Of a DNA stretch of 64,000 bases, positions 44,677 to 53,247 are shown piece after piece (the first letter of the stretch is position 1; every line of letters begins with the position of its first letter). Source of the DNA: Rhizobium sp. 16-488-2b. Its GTDB lineage: Bacteria > Pseudomonadota > Alphaproteobacteria > Rhizobiales > Rhizobiaceae. The stretch lies in the NCBI RefSeq assembly GCF_017741815.1, contig NZ_JAGHMF010000034.1, positions 248,001 to 312,000 of the forward strand. Direction: 5' to 3'. A model generated the notes under the pieces. That model made no database searches. It saw only the letters and a program-made list of their open reading frames with translations, and was not told the DNA's origin. A program made the translations under genes and the position numbers.

Positions 44677-45428
44677 TGATGGCTCACGACATCTGGGCGC
44701 CATTGCGGGCTGAGCTCGATCGGTGGCAGGCAGTCGGCAAGGCAGCTCGCCTCTGGCTTCGCGACGACGATGCGATCGAGCCGACGCCGGCGTTGGAACA
44801 GCTACTGAAGCTGACCAAGGACGCTAACGTGCCTTTAACGCTCGCAGTCATCCCAGCGTCCACGGGCGAGGCTCTTGCAGCGCGGTTGGCTGACGAGCGG
44901 CAGGTCATGGTGGCCTTGCATGGATGGTCGCACACCAATCACGCAGGGCCTGACGAGAAGAAGCAGGAACTCGGCGCCCATCGCGCGCCGGAAGTCGTGC
45001 TCGGCGAGTTGCGCGACGGCTTTGCCATTCTGCAACGGCTTTTCGGCCCGCGCTTCATCTCGATGCTGGTGCCGCCCTGGAACAGGATCAACGGTGCGCT
45101 TATCGCAGAGTTGCCGGCGCTTGGCCTTGAAACCCTGTCCGTCTACGGAGCGGCGAAGGCAGGAAGCCCGATACGCCTCCTGAACACCCACGTCGATATC
45201 ATGAACTGGCACGGCATCCGTGGCGGCAGGCCGCATGACGAGCTGATAGCTGACATGGTGAGGGAACTGCGGGCCCGCTTCGATCACGATGCCGAGCCGA
45301 TCGGCATACTCACGCACCATCTCGTGCATGATGAGACTGCTTGGGCGTTCCTTGCCGACCTTCTGGCCGAGACGAGCGCCCATCCCGCCGTCGCCTGGAA
45401 ATCGGCGGCGGCGTTGGTCGGAGCCTAG
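44673..45428 (+). CDS. Polysaccharide deacetylase-family protein (NodB fold)
   Basis: Predicted metal-dependent deacetylase of 251 aa. The Asp motif is LWLRDDDAIEPTPAL near residue 30, and the metal-binding histidines are in ALHGWSHTNH near 81. The catalytic His region late in the chain is ILTHHLVHD. No signal peptide is seen, so it may act on cytoplasmic, lipid-linked or nucleotide-linked substrates. It overlaps the glycosyltransferase gene by 4 bp, with AGGAAG just upstream, and is convergent with the MBL gene (4-bp overlap). Probably removes acetyl groups from N-acetyl sugars of the local glycan. Confidence 0.78.
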   Translation: MMMAHDIWAPLRAELDRWQAVGKAARLWLRDDDAIEPTPALEQLLKLTKDANVPLTLAVIPASTGEALAARLADERQVMVALHGWSHTNHAGPDEKKQELGAHRAPEVVLGELRDGFAILQRLFGPRFISMLVPPWNRINGALIAELPALGLETLSVYGAAKAGSPIRLLNTHVDIMNWHGIRGGRPHDELIADMVRELRARFDHDAEPIGILTHHLVHDETAWAFLADLLAETSAHPAVAWKSAAALVGA

Positions 45429-46255
45429 AGTTCGAGAACCTGGTTATCCCGCGCCGCGAACGAGCTCGGGAAGGCGGCCTGCGCCTGCTTTTCCATGTCT
45501 TCCAGTTGCGCATCGGTGCGCGAGGGTGCGTGGTGGAAGAGCGCGAACTGCTTGGTGCCTGCCATCTTCGCCAGTTCGATGCCATGCTGCCAGGTCGAGT
45601 GGCCGAAGCCCTTGAAGCGCTGCATCTCGTCTTCGTTGTAGGTACAGTCGTAGACGGCGAGATCGACGTCCTTCATCATTTCCAACGCGACGGGATCATG
45701 GCTGCCGGGCGTGTGCTCGATATCATAGACCAGCGCGATGGAGCGGCCCTGATATTCGACGCGATAGCCGATCGCGCCACCGGGGTGGTTCAGCATGAAG
45801 GTCTTGATCCTGACGCCTGGATGCGGTTCCAGAATCTGTCCGGCGTGAAAATCGCGAAAGCTCATCGTCGCCTGGCAGATGTCGGTTTTGACAGGGAACC
45901 ATGGCGGGCTGATGAACTGCTCGATCATCTCGCGCGTGGTCATCTTGCCATCGAGATGGCCGGACCAGATGCGAAGATCGATTGCCGGATAGTAGATGGC
46001 CTTGAAGAAGGGCAACCCGATGATGTGGTCATAGTGACAGTGGCTGAAGAACAGATCGACGTCGCGGACCTGCTCGTTGAGCATGCAGAGCCCGGCCTCG
46101 CGGGCGCCGGAGCCCGCGTCGAAGATCATACGGTGTTCGCCACAGCGAATCTCGATGCAGGAGGTGTTGCCACCATAGCGATCGAACTCGGGTCCGGAGA
46201 CCGGGATACTGCCGCGAACGCCCCAGAACTTTACTTGAAAGAGATCTTTACTCAT
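45425..46255 (-). CDS. MBL-fold metallo-hydrolase (cyclic phosphodiesterase-like)
   Basis: 276 aa with the metallo-beta-lactamase core. FWGVRGSIPVSGPEF starts the fold, HCHYDHIIGLPFF near residue 74 carries the metal-binding histidines, NHPGGAIGYRV near 140 and the later Asp (VYDIEHTPG) and HSTWQHG follow. The RGSIP and NTSCIE pattern is typical of the phosphoribosyl cyclic phosphodiesterase/PhnP-like and RNase Z-related group. In a locus with several cyclases it is a candidate for degrading a cyclic nucleotide, but that is inference. Confidence 0.8.
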   Translation of the reverse strand: MSKDLFQVKFWGVRGSIPVSGPEFDRYGGNTSCIEIRCGEHRMIFDAGSGAREAGLCMLNEQVRDVDLFFSHCHYDHIIGLPFFKAIYYPAIDLRIWSGHLDGKMTTREMIEQFISPPWFPVKTDICQATMSFRDFHAGQILEPHPGVRIKTFMLNHPGGAIGYRVEYQGRSIALVYDIEHTPGSHDPVALEMMKDVDLAVYDCTYNEDEMQRFKGFGHSTWQHGIELAKMAGTKQFALFHHAPSRTDAQLEDMEKQAQAAFPSSFAARDNQVLEL

Positions 46256-46690
46256 CGCTTTTTCAAAATGGTCCGACCCCACCGCGCTAACGTGATCATC
46301 ATTTGATGCCAAGCGTGGCATTCCACAAGCCGTCTTGTTTTACGTACCGCATCCACCCTATCAAACCAACCGGTGGAATTTCTTAAGCAACCGGGTTTTG
46401 TCGCAGAAAGCAACAGCTTATGGTTCGATTTTCGTAAATTGCGGTGCGCTTTTGGTCAGCTTGCAGTGCCGAATCCTGATTTTCCTGAAAAATATATGGG
46501 AATTCGAATACGGGAATGCAAATGGCCGCCGATCCCACTTAAGTCGAAGGTTTCCCACTTGCCGTCTTGCTCGACGCTCATCCTTGGTCGTGCGATCATC
46601 CGACGCGTCGCCGCCCAATCGCCCGATTCTCAGCGACGGCGTCTTCATGGCATTCAGTGTTTCAGGTTCGCGTCCGTAACAGGACGATCC
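46256..46690. promoter_or_regulatory. AT-rich divergent region before the haem-type cyclase
   Basis: 435 bp between the MBL gene and the cyclase at 46691. Clearly more AT-rich than its flanks, particularly 46320-46520, with TTGTTTTACG, GAAAAATATATGGG and similar stretches that could form promoters or bind a silencing protein. The cyclase frame is open through much of it, but that part lacks protein-like content. Confidence 0.4.
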
Positions 46691-48304
46691 GTGTGGAAAA
46701 CGAGGTGGTGCGTGGCAGGCGATGCTGATCATGGTTCGATTGCGAGGAAGAACGGCTACTTCATTACCGCCGTGGTGATCGCGATGCTGGCAGGATTGCC
46801 GCTGGCGGTGTGGATGGATGTGAGCAATCTCTCGCAAAGCGCGCTGAAGCGGCAGGCTCAGGACATGAGCTCGCTGATAACAGGCATTCGCTCCTACTAC
46901 GCCACCAATGTCGTTGGCCGGATACTGGCGGCACACGCGGCTGGAGTGGACAGCGGCACGCCGGTCACCCACGAATATGCGACCATTCCCGGCGCGATCC
47001 CGATACCCGCGACGCTCTCGCTTGAGCTTGGGGACGTGATCAGGCAACAGCAGGCGAACATCACTTATCGCTTCGTTTCCGACCTGCCGTTCAACAAGCG
47101 GGCGCCGCATGATCTCGACCGTTTCGAGACCGCGTCCCTGGCCGCGCTGCGGGCCGATCCAAAACAGACCTTGAGCGACATCAAGAGAAGCGGGTTCACC
47201 AATACTTTTCGTCTGGTCACGCCGGTGCTCATGGCTCAAGCCTGCGTTGCCTGCCATAACACGCATCCGGAGAGCCCAAAGAGAGATTGGAAGATTGGCG
47301 ACGTTCGCGGCATTCAGGAGGTCATCATCCGGCAACCCTTCGCCGCCAACGTCTTCGCCTTCAAATACCTGCTGCTTTACTTTCTTTGTTCAGCCGGTCT
47401 CGGCATGGCGTTGATTTTGCTGCAACAACGTCAAGCGACATTGATCCAGGGCTTCAACCGCGACCTGGAATCCGCCAACGAATTCCTGGCCAGCGTATCG
47501 ATGAAGATTTCCCGCTATCTGTCGCCACAGATCTACAAGGGGATCTTCAGCGGCCAGAAGGACGTCGTGGTTCATACCGAACGCAAGCGGCTGACGATCT
47601 TCTTCTCCGACATCAAGGATTTCACCGCGACGACCGAACGCCTGCAGCCGGAGGCGTTGACGGAAATGCTCAACGAATACCTGACCGAGATGTCGGCGAT
47701 CGCTCTGAAGCATGGCGGCACGCTCGACAAGTTCATCGGCGACGCCGTGCTTGTCTTCTTCGGCGATCCCGAGACCAATGGGGCGGCGGAAGATGCGAAG
47801 GCCTGTCTGAAGATGGCGATCGACATGCAGCACCGGCTTGGCGAGCTGAAGGCAAAATGGCGCGGCGACGGCACGGAAGAGCCGTTTGTTGTCCGCATGG
47901 GGATCAATAGCGGCTACTGCAATGTCGGCAACTTCGGTAGCAATGACCGAATGGACTACACGATCATCGGCGCCGAGGCCAACCTGGCGGCCCGCCTGCA
48001 GTCGATCGCCGAGGGCGGCAAGATCGTGATCAGCTACGAAACCTATGCGCTGGTGAAAGACATCGTTGATGCCACGCCGCTGCCGCCGATCACCATGAAG
48101 GGCATCCAGCGGGAGATCGTGCCCTATGCCGTCAATGGCCTGCTGCTTGGCGAGGATCATGCGATCCGCGTCATGAGCGAGCATTTCTCTGGGCTCGACC
48201 TGCACCTCGATATCGGGCAACTGGACCCCAAGGAGCGCGCGCGGGTTCGCGCGGCGCTTGCCGAGGCGATGGCCGCGCTCGATGAGCGCGACGCGCAGCG
48301 TTGA
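46691..48304 (+). CDS. Class III cyclase with periplasmic haem-c sensor domain (DUF3365)
   Basis: 537 aa. An N-terminal membrane helix (FITAVVIAMLAGLPLAVWM) is followed by a periplasmic Tll0287-like DUF3365 domain with a covalent haem motif CVACH (Cys185, Cys188, His189), then a second membrane helix (FAFKYLLLYFLCSAGLGMAL). A short linker leads to a class III cyclase: FFSDIKDFT and FIGDAVLVFF for the metals, GAEANLAARLQ for the transition-state pair. Ser/Asp and key residues look intact. The GTG at 46691 is chosen since AGGA is six bases upstream; a GTG at 46712 is an alternative. Likely transduces periplasmic redox or gas signals. Confidence 0.85.
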   Translation: MWKTRWCVAGDADHGSIARKNGYFITAVVIAMLAGLPLAVWMDVSNLSQSALKRQAQDMSSLITGIRSYYATNVVGRILAAHAAGVDSGTPVTHEYATIPGAIPIPATLSLELGDVIRQQQANITYRFVSDLPFNKRAPHDLDRFETASLAALRADPKQTLSDIKRSGFTNTFRLVTPVLMAQACVACHNTHPESPKRDWKIGDVRGIQEVIIRQPFAANVFAFKYLLLYFLCSAGLGMALILLQQRQATLIQGFNRDLESANEFLASVSMKISRYLSPQIYKGIFSGQKDVVVHTERKRLTIFFSDIKDFTATTERLQPEALTEMLNEYLTEMSAIALKHGGTLDKFIGDAVLVFFGDPETNGAAEDAKACLKMAIDMQHRLGELKAKWRGDGTEEPFVVRMGINSGYCNVGNFGSNDRMDYTIIGAEANLAARLQSIAEGGKIVISYETYALVKDIVDATPLPPITMKGIQREIVPYAVNGLLLGEDHAIRVMSEHFSGLDLHLDIGQLDPKERARVRAALAEAMAALDERDAQR

Positions 48305-48338
48305 GATGAACCGCCGCTGCTGCGCGCGCGGATTTCGC

Positions 48339-50429
48339 TTAGCTGCTCCTCGGGACGAACACGGCCACGCTTTCGCGCTCGACCGTCAGCGGTTCACTGA
48401 CATCAAGTCTGGTGAATGGCTCGTCCGCACCAGTCGCCAGCACGCGGCTCCACTCCTCGATCCCGTTAACTTGAGGCAGTCGGACCTCGCAATCTCCGCC
48501 GGCGTTGAACACCATGAACACGCCGGTGCGCTTTTCAGCGTCAGGCGTGTTGGCGCTGTAGGACATGTAGACGCTGAGCAGGCGCAGTTCCGGATCGTTC
48601 CAATCCTCTTCACCCATCTGCTCACCATCCGGCCGATACCAGGCGATTTCGGTGCGCCCATCCTCGCCCATGGCGCCGGTCAGGAAGCGCTCCTGGCGAA
48701 GCTCCGAGTGGTCTTTGCGGAGCGCGATCATCTTCTGGCAGAAGTCGAGGAAGGGATCGTCGAGGCTCGACCAATCGATCCAGCCGATCTCGTTGTCCTG
48801 GCAATAGGCGTTGTTGTTGCCGCCCTGGCTGTTCCCGACCTCATCGCCGGCCACGATCATCGGCACGCCTTGGCTCAGAAGCAGCGTCGCCATCATGTTG
48901 CGGCGGCGGCGGGCGCGGGCATCGCGGATGCCGGCATCATCGGTCGCACCCTCGGCGCCCATATTGTCGGAGTGATTGTCCGAATGGCCGTCGCGATTGT
49001 CCTCGCCGTTCGCCTCGTTGTGCTTGTCGTTGAAGCACACCGTGTCCATCAACGTGAAGCCGTCATGGGCGGATAGGAGGTTGACCGACGATGTCGCCGC
49101 GCGGTCGGAGTGGTTGAACTGCAGCTGCGAGCCGGTAAGGCGCGACGCGATGTCAGGCGCCATGCCGCCGTCGCCCTTCCAGAAGCGCCTGGTGTCGTCG
49201 CGAAACTTGTCGTTCCATTCCCGGAACGGATGCGGAAAGCCGCCGACCTGGTAGCCACCTTCGCCGACATCCCAGGGTTCGGCTATCAGCTTCACGCCTG
49301 ACAGGATGGGGTCCTGGCGGATCGCTCCGAAGAAGATGCCCTGGCGGTCGAAATCGAGGTCCTGACGCCCGAGCGTGCTGGCAAGGTCGAAGCGGAAGCC
49401 ATCCACGTGCATGACGCCGACCCAGTAGCGCAGGCTGTCGAGCACCATGCGCATGACCATGGGGTGCGCAACGTTCAGTGTGTTGCCGGTGCCCGTCGTG
49501 TCGTAGGTGTGGCGAGGATCGTCGGGGGAGAGGATGTAGTAGCTGGCATTGTCGAGCCCGCGGAAGGAGAGCGTCGGTCCGCGTTCGCTGCCCTCGGCGG
49601 TGTGATTGTAGACCACATCCATGATGACCTCGATGCCGGCGGCGTGGAACGCCTTCACCATCGTCTTGAACTCGGTGATCTTGCTTCCCGACAGGTATCG
49701 CGGCTGCGGCGCGAAGAAGCCCAGCGTCTGGTAGCCCCAGTAATTGGTGAGGCCCTTCTCAAGCAGATAGCGGTCGTTGGGAAAATGCTGGATCGGCAAC
49801 AGCTCGATCGCCGAGATACCGAGCTTGGTCAGGTGGTCGATGATCGGCTCGCTGCACATGCCGAGAAAGGTGCCGCGTAGCTCGTCGGGCACATCGGGAT
49901 GCATCATCGTCATCCCGCGCACATGCGCCTCGTAGATGATCGTGTCCGTCCACGTTCTGCGGATCGCCTGATCGCCATCCCAGTCGAAATCCGGATCCTG
50001 CACGATCCCTTTCACCATATAGGGAGCGCTATCGCGGTCGTCGAAGGATAGATCGTCATCCTTGGCGCCGATCATGTAGCCGTAGAGTGCGTCGTCCCAT
50101 TTGAGTTCGCCGAGCACCTGCTTGGCATAGGGGTCGAGCAGCAGCTTGTTCGGATTGAACCGATGGCCGGCCTGCGGGTCGTAAGGGCCGTGAGCGCGAT
50201 AGCCGTAGACTGTGCCGGGGCCGACGCCCGCGATGTAGCCGGACCAGATGTCGCCCTCGCGCTTTGGCAGCGCCATGCGCGCAACCTCCTCCTTGCCATC
50301 TGGCGAGAAGAGGCATAGCTCCATCTGTTCGGCATGGGCGGAAAACACCGCGAAATGCGTTCCCTGGCCGGTATATTCAGCACCCAGTTCGGGCTTGAGA
50401 AAGTCGAGTTCTGAAAACGAAAAGCTCAT
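48339..50429 (-). CDS. glgX: Glycogen debranching enzyme (isoamylase type)
   Basis: Hydrolyses alpha-1,6 branches of glycogen after phosphorylase trimming. 696 aa with an N-terminal carbohydrate-binding module (about 1-130) and the GH13 barrel. Catalytic Asp in DGFRFDLASTLGR, Glu in KLIAEPWDVG and the third Asp in LSAHDGFTL are visible. The ATG at 50429 starts MSFSFSELDFLKPELG, near a GGGGGCG stretch; the longer frame adds 17 residues without a ribosome site. No other glycogen genes are in the window. Confidence 0.95.
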   Translation of the reverse strand: MSFSFSELDFLKPELGAEYTGQGTHFAVFSAHAEQMELCLFSPDGKEEVARMALPKREGDIWSGYIAGVGPGTVYGYRAHGPYDPQAGHRFNPNKLLLDPYAKQVLGELKWDDALYGYMIGAKDDDLSFDDRDSAPYMVKGIVQDPDFDWDGDQAIRRTWTDTIIYEAHVRGMTMMHPDVPDELRGTFLGMCSEPIIDHLTKLGISAIELLPIQHFPNDRYLLEKGLTNYWGYQTLGFFAPQPRYLSGSKITEFKTMVKAFHAAGIEVIMDVVYNHTAEGSERGPTLSFRGLDNASYYILSPDDPRHTYDTTGTGNTLNVAHPMVMRMVLDSLRYWVGVMHVDGFRFDLASTLGRQDLDFDRQGIFFGAIRQDPILSGVKLIAEPWDVGEGGYQVGGFPHPFREWNDKFRDDTRRFWKGDGGMAPDIASRLTGSQLQFNHSDRAATSSVNLLSAHDGFTLMDTVCFNDKHNEANGEDNRDGHSDNHSDNMGAEGATDDAGIRDARARRRRNMMATLLLSQGVPMIVAGDEVGNSQGGNNNAYCQDNEIGWIDWSSLDDPFLDFCQKMIALRKDHSELRQERFLTGAMGEDGRTEIAWYRPDGEQMGEEDWNDPELRLLSVYMSYSANTPDAEKRTGVFMVFNAGGDCEVRLPQVNGIEEWSRVLATGADEPFTRLDVSEPLTVERESVAVFVPRSS

Positions 50430-50528
50430 GGAACGCCCCCGCTTGGTTGTTAGCCTGCAGGGAACGTTGTTGCGCTGCAAAAGTTCCTTGGATCACGGCG
50501 AGGGCGTATCGATTTGCGCCACTGAAGA

Positions 50529-51323
50529 TCAGGGCATCAGCTGCCCACCATTGACCTCGATGATCTGGCCGGTGACGTAGCCCGATAGCGTCGGCGATGC
50601 GAGAAACAGATAGGCGCCGACGCAATCCTCGGGCGTGCCAACGAAGCCCATCGGGATCGACTTGCGCTGCATCTCCATCTGCTCGTCGTTGGTGTAGCGT
50701 TCATGGAACGGCGTGGCGATCACGCCTGGCGCCACCGCGTTGACGCGAATGCGGTCGGCGACGAATTCCTTCGCATGGCCGCGGGTGATGGTGGAGACGA
50801 AGCCCTTGGCGGCCGCGTAAAGAATAGCGCCGCCACCGCCGCCGTTTCGCGCCGCGATCGATGTAGTGTTGATGATGAAGCCGCCCTGCTTCTTCAGCCA
50901 GGGATGGGCGGCGCGGGTGGCGGCCAGCACGGAGCGGGCGTTGAGGTCCATCACCTTCTCGTAATGCTCGTCGGTGAATTCCGAGGTCGGTTTGCGGCCG
51001 AGCATGCCTCCGGCATTGTTCACCAAGCCATCGAGATGGCCGAATGTCTTGGCGGTTTCTTCGACAACGCGCTCGGTCTCACCCTCCTTCGACACGTCGC
51101 CATGCACGAGATGGACGTGACCGCCCGCCACCTTGATCTCGTCGGCCAGCGCTTCTGCCTGCTCGCGGCTCGAATTGTAATGAATGCCGACCTTCATTTC
51201 CTGCCCCGCAAGCGCCCTGGCGAGCGCCGCGCCAATCCCCGTTGAGGCGCCGGTGATCAGAACGGCCTTGCCGGCCAGATCGGGAATTTTGATTGCCGCA
51301 AGCGATTGCGCAAGATGTGCCAT
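50529..51323 (-). CDS. Short-chain dehydrogenase/reductase
   Basis: Classical SDR oxidoreductase of 264 aa. Cofactor motif TGASTGIGAALA is near residue 24-35, the NNAG motif is in LVNNAGGMLG, and the catalytic Ser-Tyr-Lys is in NTTSIAARNGG and LYAAAKGF. N-terminal helix before the Rossmann fold (IPDLAGKAVLITG) is usual. Substrate cannot be read from sequence; similarity to 3-oxoacyl reductase/glucose dehydrogenase-type enzymes is generic. Confidence 0.9.
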   Translation of the reverse strand: MAHLAQSLAAIKIPDLAGKAVLITGASTGIGAALARALAGQEMKVGIHYNSSREQAEALADEIKVAGGHVHLVHGDVSKEGETERVVEETAKTFGHLDGLVNNAGGMLGRKPTSEFTDEHYEKVMDLNARSVLAATRAAHPWLKKQGGFIINTTSIAARNGGGGGAILYAAAKGFVSTITRGHAKEFVADRIRVNAVAPGVIATPFHERYTNDEQMEMQRKSIPMGFVGTPEDCVGAYLFLASPTLSGYVTGQIIEVNGGQLMP

Positions 51324-51401
51324 GAAAACGATCTCCCAGTTTTATCGAAAGGCCGACGCGCGTCCGGCCAAGATGATGTCCCGCCGGGATTAGATTGGAG
51401 A

Positions 51402-52133
51402 TCAGTTGCCCGCGTCAAGCTCCGGGTAGTGACGGAAGATGCCGTCTTCGTTGAAGGCGAGCCGGCGAGGGGAGGCGAGATAGGCGGCGATCCGGGGACG
51501 CTCGCGCACCGCCGCATGCAGATCGGCCAAGGCGGTGTAGCGGTCCTGGTAGCCCTTCATCGCATTCGGAAATGCATAGCAGAGACCTTCGATCACCTGG
51601 AACAGCGAGAGATCGACATAGGAAAGCTCCGAGCCGACGATGTGCCGCGAGCCGCTCGGGTTCTGTTGCAGCGCGCGTTCGAAATAGCCAAGGTATTTCG
51701 GGATACGCTCATCGATGAACGCAGTGGAACGGGCCTTTGCTTCGGCCTTCTGATCCTCGTAGTAGAGCCCCGTCGAGATAGGATGGTGGGTGTCGTGCAC
51801 CTCGGAGACGAAATCGGTGATCGTCAGCTGAAGCCCGTTCGCGGTGTAGCGCAGCTTTTCATCGGAAGGCGCGAGCACGAGCTTCGGCCCGAGGTAGAAA
51901 AGGATGTTGGCAACGTGCGAAATCAGGATGTCACCGCCCTTCAGAAAGGGTGGGGCAAATACGGTCGTCGAATCCAACCCGTGATCCAGGATCTCCAGCA
52001 TGGCATCGGTGCCCATGCCCGGTTGCTCGTCTCTCACGACGTCGACGTAATCGGCGCCCGCTTCCTCGAGCGCGAGGCGCACGAACTCGCCGCGTCCCTG
52101 AATACCGTTCCAATAGTAGAGTTGATAGGCCAT
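51402..52133 (-). CDS. Glutathione S-transferase family protein
   Basis: 243 aa. The N-terminal thioredoxin-like domain starts YQLYYWNGIQGRGEFVRLAL, with the catalytic Tyr-type region and a Pro-containing cis loop, as in sigma-like GSTs. The C-terminal helical domain holds SELSYVDLSLFQVIEGL near 165, the usual all-alpha N-capping region. It is on the same strand as the SDR gene and 78 bp before it, so the pair may be cotranscribed. Confidence 0.87.
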   Translation of the reverse strand: MAYQLYYWNGIQGRGEFVRLALEEAGADYVDVVRDEQPGMGTDAMLEILDHGLDSTTVFAPPFLKGGDILISHVANILFYLGPKLVLAPSDEKLRYTANGLQLTITDFVSEVHDTHHPISTGLYYEDQKAEAKARSTAFIDERIPKYLGYFERALQQNPSGSRHIVGSELSYVDLSLFQVIEGLCYAFPNAMKGYQDRYTALADLHAAVRERPRIAAYLASPRRLAFNEDGIFRHYPELDAGN

Positions 52134-52222
52134 ACGCGCCTCCCTGAGGGCGCCTGGTCGCTGGATCGTCGTGCAGACGCCGCCTGTTTAGATTATCGGC
52201 GATCGGCATCGCCGCAAGGTAT

Positions 52223-52396
52223 CTACTTTCGGCCATACCAGCGTGAAACAGCCGCGATGCGTTCGAATGCCGATCGGCGCATCGAAATGGCGGCTGGCTT
52301 TTCTCGGAAGAAGAAGGCCACGAGATTGTCGACGACGACGACAAGCAGCATGGCGAGCGCCAGATAGGCCGTTGCAGCAAGGACCAGGGTCGGCAT
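52223..52396 (-). CDS. Small membrane protein, unknown (57 aa)
   Basis: Open frame of 57 codons too short for routine calling. One strong transmembrane helix covers about residues 4-30 (TLVLAATAYLALAMLLVVV with DNLVAFFF following), then a basic cytoplasmic tail ends VSRWYGRK. Codon use is like the neighbours. It begins 6 bases after the stop of the 25-codon frame at 52403-52480, so it is probably coupled to it. No family recognised. Confidence 0.55.
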   Translation of the reverse strand: MPTLVLAATAYLALAMLLVVVVDNLVAFFFREKPAAISMRRSAFERIAAVSRWYGRK

Positions 52397-52402
52397 TTTA
52401 TC

Positions 52403-52480
52403 TCACACCGGAGCGATGAACATGTAGCAACCTGCTACGATGAGGGAAACGAGAATTACGTCGAAGTAGCTGCGGTTCAT
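52403..52480 (-). CDS. Very small membrane peptide, unknown (25 aa)
   Basis: Begins MNRSYFDVILVSLIVAGCY and is a single hydrophobic helix. A GGGAGA ribosome site lies 6 bases upstream of the ATG. Size and composition resemble accessory peptides such as KdpF or CydX, but no matching complex is nearby. First of a tandem pair with the 57-aa frame. Confidence 0.5.
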   Translation of the reverse strand: MNRSYFDVILVSLIVAGCYMFIAPV

Positions 52481-52644
52481 GACCATTCTCCCAGTTTTGC
52501 AGGAGAACCGTCAAAAGGTCACTTTTGTTCCATTGGGAACCGCCGCCACAGCACTTTTAAGTAAGTCCGAAATTGCGCTGCGACTGAAGATCTTGCTGGC
52601 ATTCATTCAATACGACTGAATTAATGCAGAGATGTGACTGAAAT

Positions 52645-52670
52645 GAAAACAGGGCGCCCCGGAGGCGCCC
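52645..52670 (-). terminator. Terminator behind the DUF2934 gene
   Basis: Perfect 7-bp GGGCGCC / GGCGCCC stem, loop CCGGA (TCCGG on the minus strand), followed on the minus strand by TGTTTTCATTT. It begins about 25 bases after the DUF2934 stop. On the plus strand a TTTTAAA run also follows the stem, so it may be bidirectional. Confidence 0.75.
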
Positions 52671-52694
52671 TTTTAAATCAATAATTTGCAGAGA

Positions 52695-52955
52695 TCACGC
52701 CGACTTTCGCGGCGAGGATTTCTTGGGCGCACTTTTGGTCGCCTTGGCGGCGCTACTCACCTTGATCTCGGGAGCTGCGCGTTTCGTTCTGCTCTTGACT
52801 TCCTTGCCATCGGCGGACGCGGCGGACCCTTCGAGCGCGGCGCGCTCTTTCATCGCCTGTTCCCAATGCGCATGATCACGCCCGCTGGGGCGGCCTTCCT
52901 CTTCCCAAAGCGCATACGCGCGCTTCTGAACCCACTCTCTTTGAGTTTCCGTCAT
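52695..52955 (-). CDS. DUF2934 domain protein
   Basis: 86 aa. Residues 1-40 form the DUF2934 core: QKRAYALWEEEGRPSGRDHA, then HWEQAMKE. The rest is Lys/Ser/Ala-rich and disordered, ending PKKSSPRKSA, so a nucleic-acid or polyanion-binding tail is possible. The ATG at 52955 (MTETQREWV) is chosen over one nine codons upstream because it opens the conserved domain. DUF2934 is widespread in Rhizobiales without a known function. Confidence 0.85.
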   Translation of the reverse strand: MTETQREWVQKRAYALWEEEGRPSGRDHAHWEQAMKERAALEGSAASADGKEVKSRTKRAAPEIKVSSAAKATKSAPKKSSPRKSA

Positions 52956-53247
52956 CGCCGATCTCCACTGCAGGGATGCCATCGTTCAAACGCGATACTG
53001 ATTGAAGAGTTCCAGACGAATCGGATTGTTTCAAGTAATTTCTGACACACTGCAAAAATATATGTGGCGTTGCAGCACGATGCTTATCGAAGGCGCGGCA
53101 TGTGCCCCCAAATACGGGCATTCCGGGGCGGCGGCTGGCGCGGTTATACTGTCATCAGACCGTGTCGGAGATTCACCGGGGATGCCAAGCATGTGTCACC
53201 CAAGGGCGTGATTGAACAGTCCTGAATTGCCGCTATATCTTGGTTGC

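Noticed and set aside
46373..46690. N-terminal extension of the haem-type cyclase
   Set aside because: The frame is open but AT-rich and without protein-like content; the first membrane helix follows the GTG at 46691.
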